DNA of 64,000 nucleotides from an uncultured Maribacter sp. (GTDB lineage: Bacteria; Bacteroidota; Bacteroidia; Flavobacteriales; Flavobacteriaceae): positions 1 through 64,000 of the forward strand of contig CANLTE010000007.1 in NCBI GenBank assembly GCA_947493885.1, read 5' to 3'. Of the stretch, positions 7,766 to 17,252 are shown one piece after another. The notes beneath the pieces were generated by a model. It was not told where the DNA came from, did no database searches, and worked only from the letters and a program-made list of their open reading frames with translations. The translations under genes and the position numbers were made by a program. Each line of letters begins with the position of its first letter. Position 1 is the first letter of the stretch.

Positions 7766-9250
7766 ATGAAGAAACTACTATTCATCTCCTTCTTACTAGG
7801 AGTATTATGCTGTTATGCGCAAAACAGAAAATTACCTATTGATACTGTGGTTACTACACAGCATAATGTAACTATCAATGGAGCCACTATTAATTACACA
7901 GCAAAAACAGGTACTCAACCTGTATGGAATGAAAAAGGTGAGCCTGTGGCATCATTACATTACACATATTATACGCAAAATAATGTAAAAAATAGAGCCG
8001 CAAGACCGCTACTTATTTCTTTTAATGGAGGTCCTGGTTCTGCATCAGTATGGATGCATTTAGCATATACTGGTCCAAGAGTTTTAAAAATTGATGATGA
8101 AGGTTATCCTGTTCAACCATACGGAGTAAAAAGCAATCCCTTTTCGGTTCTAGATGTAACAGATATTGTATATGTAAACCCAGCCAATACTGGATACTCT
8201 CGTACAATTCCAGAAACAGGAAAAGAAGTTGACCGTGAAAAATTCTTTGGTATTAATGCGGATATAAAATATTTAGCGGAATGGTTAAATACTTTTGTTA
8301 CCAGAAATAATCGCTGGCGCTCCCCTAAATATATTATTGGTGAAAGCTATGGAGGAACAAGAGTAATGGGACTTTCGCTTGCACTCCAAAATCAACAATG
8401 GATGTATCTAAACGGTGTTATAATGGTATCACCGGCAGATTATAAAGTAATTAGAAGAGGCGGACCGGTATCGGATGCTATGAACCTTCCATATTATACT
8501 GCAGCCGCGTGGCATCATAAAGTTCTACCAAAAGAACTTCAGGATAAAGATTTACTTGATATTCTTCCCGAATCAGAAAAATATACAATTAACACTTTAA
8601 TTCCTGCGCTTGCAAAAGGTGGTTTTATAGGTGAAAGCGAAAAAAATAGGGTAGCTAAGAAAATGGCATACTACTCAGGTTTGTCAGAAAAAGAAATCTT
8701 GGAGCAAAATTTAACCGTTCCTACGGCTTATTTTTGGAAGCATCTTTTAAAAGGCAAAAGTGGTTATACCATTGGTAGGTTAGATTCTCGCTATTTGGGA
8801 ATTGACAGGCAGCTTTCTGGAACCAAACCCGATTATAGTGCAGAACTAACTTCATGGTTGCACAGCTTTACTCCTGCCATTAACTACTATTTACAAGAAG
8901 AGTTAAAATTTAAGACAGATATTAAGTATAATATGTTTGGCCCAGTTCATCTCTGGAATAACGAAAACGATAACACTCGAGACAACTTACGACAAGCAAT
9001 GGCACAAAACCCCTATTTAAATGTAATGATACAGTCTGGATACTATGATGGCGCCACCACATATTTTAATGCAAAGTACACTATGTGGCAGGTAGACCCA
9101 AGTGGTAAAATGTCTGACCGATTTAGTTTTAAAGGTTACCGCTCTGGTCATATGATGTATTTAAGGCGAGAAGATTTAAAAAATGCAAATAACGATATTC
9201 GCGATTTTATAAAACGTACCATGTCCAATGGTAAGAGTGCGAAATATTAA
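7766..9250 (+). CDS. S10 family serine carboxypeptidase
   Basis: A 494-residue exported peptidase. The signal peptide (MKKLLFISFLLGVLCCYAQ) is followed by the S10 fold with the oxyanion segment LISFNGGPGSAS near residue 84, the nucleophile Ser194 in GESYGGTRV, a likely catalytic Asp in GYYDGATTYF and the catalytic His in YRSGHMMYL. Members remove C-terminal amino acids from peptides. It stands alone between two hairpins. The family is often seen in peptide-scavenging marine Bacteroidota. Confidence 0.9.
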   Translation: MKKLLFISFLLGVLCCYAQNRKLPIDTVVTTQHNVTINGATINYTAKTGTQPVWNEKGEPVASLHYTYYTQNNVKNRAARPLLISFNGGPGSASVWMHLAYTGPRVLKIDDEGYPVQPYGVKSNPFSVLDVTDIVYVNPANTGYSRTIPETGKEVDREKFFGINADIKYLAEWLNTFVTRNNRWRSPKYIIGESYGGTRVMGLSLALQNQQWMYLNGVIMVSPADYKVIRRGGPVSDAMNLPYYTAAAWHHKVLPKELQDKDLLDILPESEKYTINTLIPALAKGGFIGESEKNRVAKKMAYYSGLSEKEILEQNLTVPTAYFWKHLLKGKSGYTIGRLDSRYLGIDRQLSGTKPDYSAELTSWLHSFTPAINYYLQEELKFKTDIKYNMFGPVHLWNNENDNTRDNLRQAMAQNPYLNVMIQSGYYDGATTYFNAKYTMWQVDPSGKMSDRFSFKGYRSGHMMYLRREDLKNANNDIRDFIKRTMSNGKSAKY

Positions 9251-9274
9251 ACTCAACCACAACAAAAAACATGT

Positions 9275-9307
9275 AAAGGAGCTTTATCTTAATTTGAAGC
9301 TTCTTTT
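9275..9307 (+). terminator. Probable terminator after the S10 peptidase
   Basis: AAAGGAGCTT pairs with AAGCTTCTTTT, with one G-T wobble, around a 12-nt loop and ends in a short T run. Confidence 0.5.
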
Positions 9308-9369
9308 ATATAGTTAATTTTCTGTAACATTTTATTAAAAACAGATACCCATATGTAAACAATATACTT

Positions 9370-9654
9370 ATGGGAGGAGAAGGCAGTATGGCTTACGCCA
9401 TTAAATCACTAAAACAAAACAGAGCACTTTTAAAAAAAAGAAAGTTCAAAGACATTAAAGACTTACTACGTTATGAAACCGAAAGTACGCAAGTACATTT
9501 TAAAAAAGTTCGTCTCACTGAACTATTCAAAATCAAGCAAAAAATTAGAAAGGAGGCGAAGCAACAAAAACGAATGTTAGCTTTTATCTACGCCATATCT
9601 GTATTACTTTCCATTGCATTTATCTTTTTAATATTTTGGTGGATTTCTAACTAA
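9370..9654 (+). CDS. Small membrane protein with one C-terminal transmembrane helix
   Basis: Up to 94 residues: a highly basic N-terminal part rich in Lys and Arg (KSLKQNRALLKKRKFKD), then a helix and one membrane segment near 72-91. I do not recognise a named family. The ATG at 9388 may be the true start: a purine run GGAGGAGAAGG sits just before it, which looks like a Shine-Dalgarno sequence and is unusual in this phylum. It is 45 bp before another small membrane protein and probably in the same transcript. Confidence 0.55.
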   Translation: MGGEGSMAYAIKSLKQNRALLKKRKFKDIKDLLRYETESTQVHFKKVRLTELFKIKQKIRKEAKQQKRMLAFIYAISVLLSIAFIFLIFWWISN

Positions 9655-9699
9655 TTATAGTGTTAAAATGTTATATTGGGGGCTTATTTAACCAAACCT

Positions 9700-10152
9700 A
9701 TGGAACCAAAAACATTTTTAAAATCACTTTCTATATCTCATATTACCTTAGTAGCCGCCCTATTATTTTTTGGAGCTATTGCTTACTTTCAGAGCAATGG
9801 AATTAGCACTAAAACTGATACCAATGAAATTCTGTTGTATTTAGTACCTGTTACAGCTTTACTAGGTTATTTTGGAAGTAATTATTTTTTTAAAAAACGA
9901 ATTAATAAAGTAAACATTGCCGATGCTTTAGAAGTAAAACTTAAACAATACCAAAAAGCGTGTATGTTAAAATATATTTTAATTGACGCTCCAGCTATTT
10001 TAGGCTTACTAGCTTTTCAGATTACTGCAAATGCGCTTCCTCTTTTAATTGCAGTTTGTTTAGTACTATACTTAATATCCCAACGTCCTACAAAAGATGA
10101 CGTAATTAAAAATATTCCTTTAACTGATGCTGAAAAGCAACTACTAGGGTAA
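9700..10152 (+). CDS. Small multi-pass membrane protein
   Basis: About 150 residues with four hydrophobic segments, near residues 15-32, 43-58, 95-115 and 117-130, and a short polar tail (RPTKDDVIKNIPLTDAEKQLL). The frame is open from a TTG at 9676, but ATG at 9700 (MEPKTFLKSLS) is the likelier start. The layout is common in Flavobacteriaceae and the function is unknown. It probably shares a transcript with the small membrane protein upstream. Confidence 0.6.
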   Translation: MEPKTFLKSLSISHITLVAALLFFGAIAYFQSNGISTKTDTNEILLYLVPVTALLGYFGSNYFFKKRINKVNIADALEVKLKQYQKACMLKYILIDAPAILGLLAFQITANALPLLIAVCLVLYLISQRPTKDDVIKNIPLTDAEKQLLG

Positions 10153-10245
10153 ATAATAAGCGCTGAATTCGAGCTTAATATAAAAAGCTACTCTTTTATA
10201 GCTATATTAGTCGTTCACCTTTGATAAAACTACTTAATTATAGCT

Positions 10246-11946
10246 ATTCAAGACAAAGAATGTTCACCAGTTTTTTCCACCAAAAATAATTCCGAATGGG
10301 ACACCATAATAATAGGATCTGGAGCTGGAGGTTTAGCTGCAGCTATATGTCTTGCTAGAGAAGGGCAAAAAGTGCTCGTTTTGGAGCAGCATGACGTTCC
10401 TGGTGGTTGGTGCCATAGTTTTTACTTAAAAGGTCATAGGTTTACCCCTGGCGTTCACTACATTGGACTTTTAGGAGAAGGCGAATCCACCAATGACCTA
10501 TACCGAGGTCTAGGTATTGCAAATGATTTAGTTTTTTTTAGGATGAATCCTGATGGTTATGAACACTGTTGGATTGGAAAAGAAAAATTTGACTATCCAT
10601 CTAACCTAAACCAACTCATTAAAAAACTTTCTGCAAGATTCCCTGAAGAACAAAAAAATATTGAAAAATACCTAACGCTGGTAAAAAATGTTAGTGAACA
10701 AATATACTCACTCCCGTATATAAAAGGTTTTTGGCAAAAATTAATAATTCCGTATAAAACCAGGCATATGGGTAAATATGGTCTTTTTAGCCTTAAAAGA
10801 GTTATGAATTGGCATATAAAAAACCCTCTGTTAAAAAATATACTAAGCATTCAATGTGGAGACCACGGTTTACAACCCAGTAAAGCCCCCTTCTCTCTTC
10901 ATAGTGCTCTTATGAGTCATTATTTTAATGGCAGCTATTATCCCATGGGAGGTGGTGGAGCTCTTATTAAAGCAATGACAAACAAGATTAAAAGCTACAA
11001 CGGTGAAATAAAAACGGGTAAAAGCGTTACCAGAATTTTGCTTGATAAAAAAGAAAAAAAAGCAATTGGAGTTGAATTAAAGAGCGGTGAACAATTTTTT
11101 GCAAAACATATTGTTTCAAATGCTGATCCTGGAATCACATATTTCAATTTAGTTGGTAAAGAGAACTTAAGTAAGAAACTTGTAAAAAAACTTAATAAAA
11201 CTAAATATTCATGTACCTCGTTAATGCTTTTTTTAATTGTGGACATGGATGTAAAAAAAGTAGGGTTAGATTCTGGAAATATATGGCTAATGCCAGATAA
11301 AAGCGCTGATGACTTTTACGAAGATAATTTACGGACAAACGTTTTAGATAGAGAAGCTTTTGATGGCATGTTTATTAGCTGTACTTCGCTTAAGGACCCT
11401 TCAAGTTTTGATGGAAAACATCATACCATTGAAGCTATCACGTATGTAGATTACTCCGCATTTGCCAAATTTTCTGATGAAAAAAAACAACGATCTTCCT
11501 CCTACTTAAAATTTAAAGAGCAGCTTACACAAAAAATGCTTAATGGTCTGGAAAAAGCGATTCCTAATATTCGTGAACACATTTTTTATATGGATTTAGG
11601 AACTCCTATTACTAATGAGTATTATATAAACTCTACTAAAGGTAACGTATACGGAACCGAAAAAAGTTTAATGCATATAGGTCCTTTTTCGTATAAATCT
11701 AAAAGCGAAATAGAAAATCTGTACTTATGTGGAGCCAGTGTGTTATCTCATGGAGTTGCAGGTGCTGGGCATTCAGGAGTAGAAACTGCTGCTGGTATTT
11801 TAGGTAAATCTCCAGATGATTTAAAAAAACCTTCTCCAGACCAAAAAATTCGCATTTACGAAGCTGAATCTCCAGATGATTACCCAGCGTGGATGCTCGA
11901 AAAAATAGAAATCAAAAAAAACAAGGCAAGCGCAAAAAGCATATAA
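10246..11946 (+). CDS. FAD-dependent oxidoreductase, CrtI/retinol saturase-like; start unclear
   Basis: An amine-oxidase-fold flavoprotein of the phytoene desaturase and all-trans-retinol 13,14-reductase group. The FAD-binding motif DTIIIGSGAGGLAAA is coded at about 10300-10344, followed by VLVLEQHDVPGG. The C-terminal FAD segment is LYLCGASVLSHGVAGAGHSGVETA. The canonical GTG at 10372 cannot be the start because it would remove the dinucleotide-binding loop. Upstream to the in-frame TAA at 10225 there is no ATG, GTG or TTG, only ATT (10237, 10246) and ATA (10240). A short out-of-frame ATG reading lies at 10260. So the gene uses a rare start, carries a frameshift, or contains a sequencing error. 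Substrate unknown: carotenoid or other polyene. Confidence 0.75.
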   Translation: MQDKECSPVFSTKNNSEWDTIIIGSGAGGLAAAICLAREGQKVLVLEQHDVPGGWCHSFYLKGHRFTPGVHYIGLLGEGESTNDLYRGLGIANDLVFFRMNPDGYEHCWIGKEKFDYPSNLNQLIKKLSARFPEEQKNIEKYLTLVKNVSEQIYSLPYIKGFWQKLIIPYKTRHMGKYGLFSLKRVMNWHIKNPLLKNILSIQCGDHGLQPSKAPFSLHSALMSHYFNGSYYPMGGGGALIKAMTNKIKSYNGEIKTGKSVTRILLDKKEKKAIGVELKSGEQFFAKHIVSNADPGITYFNLVGKENLSKKLVKKLNKTKYSCTSLMLFLIVDMDVKKVGLDSGNIWLMPDKSADDFYEDNLRTNVLDREAFDGMFISCTSLKDPSSFDGKHHTIEAITYVDYSAFAKFSDEKKQRSSSYLKFKEQLTQKMLNGLEKAIPNIREHIFYMDLGTPITNEYYINSTKGNVYGTEKSLMHIGPFSYKSKSEIENLYLCGASVLSHGVAGAGHSGVETAAGILGKSPDDLKKPSPDQKIRIYEAESPDDYPAWMLEKIEIKKNKASAKSI

Positions 11947-12001
11947 TTTTAATCGATTATTTTCGTTATATTGGATATCTTTAACAATTAAACCAAAAAA
12001 C

Positions 12002-12709
12002 ATGGAAAACCACCAATCACCAAACATTCAAATGGTAAGCTCTTTATCGGAAGATGTACGAGTAGCTTTTTACAAAAAAACCTATACGCATTTAGCAGGA
12101 GCTGTACTGCTGTTTATACTTGTAGAAACCTTATTTTTTCAAATAGAACCCTTAGTAAACTTTGCCTTATCATTAACCGGCGGTTGGAGTTGGCTTTTAT
12201 TGTTAGGTGCTTTTATGTTTATAACTAATTATGCAGAAAAAATGGCTTTAAGTAGTGACAATACTACAACACATTATTTAGGGTTAATACTCTATGTTGT
12301 CGCTGAAGCCTTTATATTTATTCCTTTGATATTTATTGCGATGGCAGTAGCTGGTGATGGAGGTTTTGAAATCCTTAATCAGGCTGCAATATTAACATTA
12401 TCATTATTCACAGGGCTTTCGGCTATAGTGTTTCTTACCAAGAAAGATTTTTCTTTTCTGAAATCAATTTTAACGATGGGCTTTGTTATCGCAATAGGGC
12501 TCATAATCGCTGGAACATTGTTTGGCTTTAACCTTGGATTATGGTTTAGTGTAGGTATGGTAGTTTTAGCCTCAGGCTCAATTTTGTATCAAACATCAAA
12601 TATGATTCATAAATACCAATCTCATCAACACGTAGCGGCTTCATTAGGACTGTTTGCCTCATTAATGTTACTATTTTGGTATATTCTTAGTATACTATCT
12701 AACGATTAA
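12002..12709 (+). CDS. Bax inhibitor-1 (YccA/TMBIM) family membrane protein
   Basis: A 235-residue inner-membrane protein with seven hydrophobic segments starting near residue 30. The start MENHQSPNIQ and the segment VRVAFYKKTYTHLAGAVLLF fit the bacterial YbhL/YccA branch. Family members leak protons or Ca2+ or modulate FtsH, but the role here is not shown. It is monocistronic, with an ATG 55 bp after the oxidoreductase stop and a hairpin terminator at 12728. Confidence 0.85.
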   Translation: MENHQSPNIQMVSSLSEDVRVAFYKKTYTHLAGAVLLFILVETLFFQIEPLVNFALSLTGGWSWLLLLGAFMFITNYAEKMALSSDNTTTHYLGLILYVVAEAFIFIPLIFIAMAVAGDGGFEILNQAAILTLSLFTGLSAIVFLTKKDFSFLKSILTMGFVIAIGLIIAGTLFGFNLGLWFSVGMVVLASGSILYQTSNMIHKYQSHQHVAASLGLFASLMLLFWYILSILSND

Positions 12710-12727
12710 ATACTTCCAATAATAATT

Positions 12728-12761
12728 AAAAAGAAGCCCCTTACATGTGAGGCTTCTTTTT
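12728..12761 (+). terminator. Rho-independent terminator after the Bax inhibitor-1 gene
   Basis: AAAAAGAAGCC pairs with GGCTTCTTTTT over an 11-bp stem, with a 12-nt loop and a T run. Confidence 0.8.
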
Positions 12762-12932
12762 TTGTTATGGTATATTCGTAAACTCCTCCTTCCCATTATT
12801 ACCAGCCATAACTTATTTAATTAGATATGGTTTTATTATTTTTGATTGATAGCAAATATATAATGTGTCGTACCTAACAAAATGATTATTTACGACTTGC
12901 ATTTAACCAAATAAGAACACTAAAAATTACGA

Positions 12933-14498
12933 ATGAAAAAAATACTATTTCTTGCCTGTGGATTATTATTGGCATGTAACTCCTCTCAGAAAACTGTAGA
13001 TGAATCCACCCAAAACAAATCAGCACAATCTGATGATGCAAAAACCTACGGAGAAAGTATTACAGAGTCTGAATTAAAAGAGCATTTATACATTTATGCT
13101 TCGGACGATTTTGAAGGAAGAGAAACTGGACAGCCGGGACAAAAAAAAGCAGTAGAATACTTAAAAAATGAATATGAAAAGCTTGGAATACCAGCAGCAA
13201 AATCGGATGGCAACTATTTTCAAAATGTACCCTTAAAACTGAGTAAAGTGCCTACAGGTACTATTGCGATTAATAATGAAGAACATGAAATTGGAAATCA
13301 TTTTTTAAGTTTTAGTGAAGCAAAGGGCTCACATGAATCTATAGTTTATGCAGGTTATGGAATAGAAGATGGCGAATATTCGGATTACTCAAATATTGAT
13401 GTTAAAGGGAAGTTTGTTTTGGTAAAGACCGGTGAACCAAAAAATGATGATGGCACTTATGTTCTAACAAACTCTAATAAAAAATCTATTTGGAGTAATT
13501 CCAACGAGTCTCTGGAAAAACGTTTTACTCTTGCTAAAAATAAAGGTGCGATAGGCATTTTATACTACGATGATGCAAATTACAGTAGGTTTAAAAGTCG
13601 TTTTAATTTTAGCAAAAGTAATAATAGCGGACGCATGGAGATTCAAAAAACTGGAAATCAAAAATTTGCATCCATATTTATAAACAGTACGCTTGCGGAA
13701 AAATTGGTTCCTGAAATTATAACAGAATATACACCACAAGAAATTAAAACAAAACTCGAATTAAATATAGATAGTAGTAATAGCAAGGTAAATTCAGAAA
13801 ATGTTGTGGCCATTTTAAAAGGCTCTGAAAAGCCAAACGAATATGTAATAATATCATCTCACCTAGATCATATTGGGGTTACAAAAGATGGCGAAATAAA
13901 CAACGGTGCTGACGATGATGGCTCTGGAACTGTTGCTCTTTTGGAAATTGCAGAGGCTTTTAAAAAATCTGCGGATGCAGGGGTAGGCCCAAAAAGGTCT
14001 ATTGTTTTTCTACACGTAACGGGTGAAGAAAAGGGGCTTTTGGGTTCTCAATACTATACGGATATAGACCCCATATTCCCACTAAATCAAACGGTTACTA
14101 ATTTAAATATAGATATGATTGGAAGAATTGACCCTAAACGAAATGGAGATCGGAATTATATTTATTTAATTGGTTCTGATAAACTAAGTACGGAACTTCA
14201 TGAACTATCTGAAGCTGTCAATAAAAAATACACTAATATTACGTTGGACTATACTTATAATGATAAAAATGATCCAAACCGTTTTTATTACAGAAGTGAT
14301 CATTACAACTTTGCTAAAAACAATATCCCTATTATATTTTATTTTAATGGTACACATGATGACTACCATAGACCAGGAGATACTCCCGATAAAATAAATT
14401 ATGATTTATTAACGAACCGCAGTAAACTTGTTTTTTATACTGCTTGGGAAGTTGCTAATAGAGAAAAGCGAATTATTGTAGATAAAGCTGTTAAATAA
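12933..14498 (+). CDS. M28 family zinc metallopeptidase, lipoprotein
   Basis: A 521-residue exported aminopeptidase-type enzyme. The N-terminus MKKILFLACGLLLAC carries a lipobox with Cys15. A PA-like domain lies roughly at 110-260 and the M28 domain at about 280-510. All metal-site blocks are visible: SSHLDHIG, NNGADDDGSG, TGEEKGLLGS, NIDMIGR and YYRSDHYNFAKNNIP. It would release N-terminal amino acids from peptides in the periplasm or at the surface. It is monocistronic, with a strong hairpin terminator at 14519. Confidence 0.92.
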   Translation: MKKILFLACGLLLACNSSQKTVDESTQNKSAQSDDAKTYGESITESELKEHLYIYASDDFEGRETGQPGQKKAVEYLKNEYEKLGIPAAKSDGNYFQNVPLKLSKVPTGTIAINNEEHEIGNHFLSFSEAKGSHESIVYAGYGIEDGEYSDYSNIDVKGKFVLVKTGEPKNDDGTYVLTNSNKKSIWSNSNESLEKRFTLAKNKGAIGILYYDDANYSRFKSRFNFSKSNNSGRMEIQKTGNQKFASIFINSTLAEKLVPEIITEYTPQEIKTKLELNIDSSNSKVNSENVVAILKGSEKPNEYVIISSHLDHIGVTKDGEINNGADDDGSGTVALLEIAEAFKKSADAGVGPKRSIVFLHVTGEEKGLLGSQYYTDIDPIFPLNQTVTNLNIDMIGRIDPKRNGDRNYIYLIGSDKLSTELHELSEAVNKKYTNITLDYTYNDKNDPNRFYYRSDHYNFAKNNIPIIFYFNGTHDDYHRPGDTPDKINYDLLTNRSKLVFYTAWEVANREKRIIVDKAVK

Positions 14499-14518
14499 TA
14501 GCAACATATCATAAACCA

Positions 14519-14550
14519 AAAAAGTTCCTAGAGATTTCTAGGAACTTTTT
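14519..14550. terminator. Bidirectional terminator between the M28 gene and tRNA-His
   Basis: A 14-bp perfect stem, AAAAAGTTCCTAGA with TCTAGGAACTTTTT, and a GATT loop. A and T runs on both sides allow termination in both directions. Confidence 0.85.
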
Positions 14551-14558
14551 GTTTTTGG

Positions 14559-14632
14559 GGTGGAAGACCGGATTCGAACCGGCGGCCCTCGGTACCACAA
14601 ACCGATGCTCTAACCAGCTGAGCTACAACCAC
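14559..14632 (-). tRNA. tRNA-His (GTG)
   Basis: On the minus strand: D-stem GCTC/GAGC, anticodon stem TCGGT/ACCGA enclosing TTGTGGT with anticodon GTG, and T-arm GCCGG-TTCGAAT-CCGGT. A G precedes the acceptor stem (14633), as expected for the extra G-1 of tRNA-His, and the discriminator is C at 14559. CCA follows in the genome (14556-14558). The acceptor strands GTGGTTG and CTTCCAC leave two adjacent T-T appositions (5:68 and 6:67), which is odd. A consensus promoter lies at 14649-14679. Confidence 0.92.
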
Positions 14633-14648
14633 CATTTGTAAGCGACGG

Positions 14649-14679
14649 CAAAGATAATTTTTTTATTTCTTCTTTCAAA
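14649..14679 (-). promoter_or_regulatory. Promoter of tRNA-His
   Basis: Minus strand TTTG (676-679 in the plus numbering 14676-14679), 19-bp spacer, TATCTTTG (14649-14656). This matches the Bacteroidota consensus fully and ends 16 bp from the tRNA 5' end. Confidence 0.8.
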
Positions 14680-14982
14680 AAAGATTATCATGTAATATTT
14701 CAAAAAAATGTAGGTGGCCAAAAACATTACAGCTACACACTTTGTTTTCAACCAATTAGTAAAATAAAAACCTTGAACAATTTATCACGAAGTTTACATT
14801 TTTTTAATGGTTAAAAAAATAACATATTTACTAGAGCCGATTAAAATACGAGACAAAACCTAAATCATCGATGAAATGCATATTTTTTACGTCAAAACAC
14901 ACAAAAAAAAGCGTTTCACAACATAAATTAGAAATCAACTCATTACATTTTTATTTTTAACTTTTAAATCAATTAAAACAGA
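14680..14982. other. Intergenic region, no gene seen
   Basis: About 300 bp of AT-rich DNA before the first sensor kinase. No consensus promoter, terminator or repeat stands out. Confidence 0.5.
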
Positions 14983-17073
14983 ATGATCAAAGACAAAGCT
15001 TGCGGGAGTAGTAAGTTAACTTTTAAAAGTGTAAAACTTATACTCTTATGTGTTTTCGTCTTGTCCGTGTTTAAGAGCAATGGACAAGTGTCTGTTCATG
15101 ATAGTTTACTTACTCTTATAAACAAACAGCGAAAAGCAAAAAGCTTTAGTAAAAAAGATACCTCATATATAAAACTTATTACAAGATTAAGTTATGAGCT
15201 TAGGTATTACAAAGCAGATAGTTCATTAGCATTATCTAAACAAGCACTAAAATATAGTAAATCTGCAAACTATAAAGTAGGAGAAATTAAGGCCTTAATG
15301 GGATTAGGCTTTTACCATTCTGATAAAGGGAATTATGAAAAAAGTATTTCTTACTTTAAACAGGCTCTTCATACAGCCAAAAACATAAACAGTGTTTCAC
15401 TAGAACTAGACTGTTTAAGTAGAATTGCATCTCAGTATAGTTATTTAGGGAATGACGGAAAAGCCTTGGATGGATATTTGGAATGCATTGAAATTGCCTC
15501 TAGAATTCAAGACAAGTTTATGCTTTCTATTCTTAATGAAAACATTGCTGGTTTATATAGTGATCAAAAAGACTTTGATGAGGCTATGGTCTACTATAAA
15601 AAAACAAAAAAAATCAATGAAGAACTAGGTAATCCCATATACTCCGCTGAGACCATGAGCAACATGGCCTCCGCCTATGCAGATATGGGAGAGCTTGAAT
15701 ATGCCATGTACAATGTTAATTCGAGCATTGTAATTTTTGAGGAAAAAAGGATATTAGATTGGCTTGCATACGCTTATGAAGTAAAAGGGAAAGTGTATTT
15801 AAAACAAAAAAAATTCAACTGGGCACTTTATTGGTATAAACAAAGTGAAATGCTTCATGAACAACTTGAAGATGATCGTGCTGAAATAAGTTTGCTTAAT
15901 GGAATGGCGGAGGCTTATTTAGGTTTGAATAAAGATAATACTTCCAAACCTTATGCGATAAAGGCTTATAATTTGGCTAAAAAAATCAATGATAAAGATG
16001 GTATCGTAGAATGTGCCAATACACTTTATAAAATAAATAAAAACAGGAATGATTTTAAAACCGCACTAGTGTATCATGAAATTTATCAAGAATATTCAGA
16101 CTCCTTAAATAAAAATAAAAATAGAAAAGGTCTTACCATGTTGAAGACCAAAATTGAACATGAAAAACAAAAAGAAGAACTTATTCTAGCAAATGAAGAA
16201 GCCCTTACCAAGCAAAAAGTGTATGTGTACATTTCGCTAACCATACTGCTTGTTTTTATTGGACTTACTTTGTTTATTAGAAGAAATGAAAGGATTCAAA
16301 CCGACCTAAATGTTGAGCTAAAATCCAAGACAGAAAAACTTGAAGTAAGCGAAAAAGAGCTTAAAGAAATTAATACCACTAAAGACAGGCTATTCTCAAT
16401 TATTGGACACGACTTAAGAGGGCCCATTGGAGCTTTTCAAGGTTTGCTAAAGTTATTTAAAGATGGGGAAATGTCCAAAGAAGAATTTCTTGGTTTTGTT
16501 CCAAAACTTAGAAAAGATATCGACAATATTTCTTTTACACTCAACAACTTACTTTCATGGGGGCATACTCAAATGAATGGGGCTACAACAAAGCCGTCTC
16601 TTGTTTCTATAGACGAATTAGTAAACGAAAATGTAAATTTACTTTCCGAGGTAGCCAACAACAAATCTATTACATTGATAAACAACATTCCTCTTAATAC
16701 CGTAGCATGGTCTGATAATAATCAAATAGATATTGTAGTAAGAAACCTTCTCAGCAATGCTATAAAATTTACCCCAGAAAATGGTATTATAACCATTGGA
16801 GCAGTTCAAAGAGTAAATCACTGGGAGATTTCTGTTAAGGACACAGGAATAGGAATGGACGAAAAAACTCAAAAACAAATTTTTGAGAATAATAGTACAT
16901 ATACCACTTACGGAACCAATGAAGAAAAAGGTACCGGTTTAGGATTAAACCTATGTAAAGAAATGGTCGAAAAAAATAAGGGTAAGCTTTGGGCAGAAAG
17001 CTCATTGAATAAAGGGTCATGCTTTTATTTTACCGTTCCTAAAGGAAAAAGAAGTTTTAAAAAAATAGCCTAG
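14983..17073 (+). CDS. TPR-containing sensor histidine kinase (first of a tandem pair)
   Basis: A 696-residue membrane kinase. A hydrophobic signal or anchor lies at about 18-35, then TPR repeats over about 60-390 (periplasmic), a membrane helix near 409-431, a coiled coil near 435-465, the HisKA domain with phospho-acceptor His476 in SIIGHDLRGPIG, and the ATPase domain with N-box VVRNLLSNAIKFT, G1 DTGIGM and G2 GTGLGLNLCKEM. No receiver domain is fused and no response regulator is adjacent. The partner probably lies elsewhere. The gene directly downstream is a paralogue with the same layout. Confidence 0.9.
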   Translation: MIKDKACGSSKLTFKSVKLILLCVFVLSVFKSNGQVSVHDSLLTLINKQRKAKSFSKKDTSYIKLITRLSYELRYYKADSSLALSKQALKYSKSANYKVGEIKALMGLGFYHSDKGNYEKSISYFKQALHTAKNINSVSLELDCLSRIASQYSYLGNDGKALDGYLECIEIASRIQDKFMLSILNENIAGLYSDQKDFDEAMVYYKKTKKINEELGNPIYSAETMSNMASAYADMGELEYAMYNVNSSIVIFEEKRILDWLAYAYEVKGKVYLKQKKFNWALYWYKQSEMLHEQLEDDRAEISLLNGMAEAYLGLNKDNTSKPYAIKAYNLAKKINDKDGIVECANTLYKINKNRNDFKTALVYHEIYQEYSDSLNKNKNRKGLTMLKTKIEHEKQKEELILANEEALTKQKVYVYISLTILLVFIGLTLFIRRNERIQTDLNVELKSKTEKLEVSEKELKEINTTKDRLFSIIGHDLRGPIGAFQGLLKLFKDGEMSKEEFLGFVPKLRKDIDNISFTLNNLLSWGHTQMNGATTKPSLVSIDELVNENVNLLSEVANNKSITLINNIPLNTVAWSDNNQIDIVVRNLLSNAIKFTPENGIITIGAVQRVNHWEISVKDTGIGMDEKTQKQIFENNSTYTTYGTNEEKGTGLGLNLCKEMVEKNKGKLWAESSLNKGSCFYFTVPKGKRSFKKIA

Positions 17074-17252
17074 TACCCTTTAATAAATCAGCACCAATTT
17101 AAAGCTTATTAAGTTTCGTGATATTTGGTACTTATTTTTTTTTTAAATTGTAGCATCAGGAAGCAAAAGATAAATTGGGTTTGTATCATTTTAGCATCAA
17201 AATTTTATTTATACCATGACCTCCTTTAAATTCTTTCTATGGTTACGATAAT

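Noticed and set aside
17074-17150. Possible terminator after the first kinase (AGTACC/GGTACT)
   Set aside because: The arms are six bases with a loop of more than 50; the T run alone is not enough.
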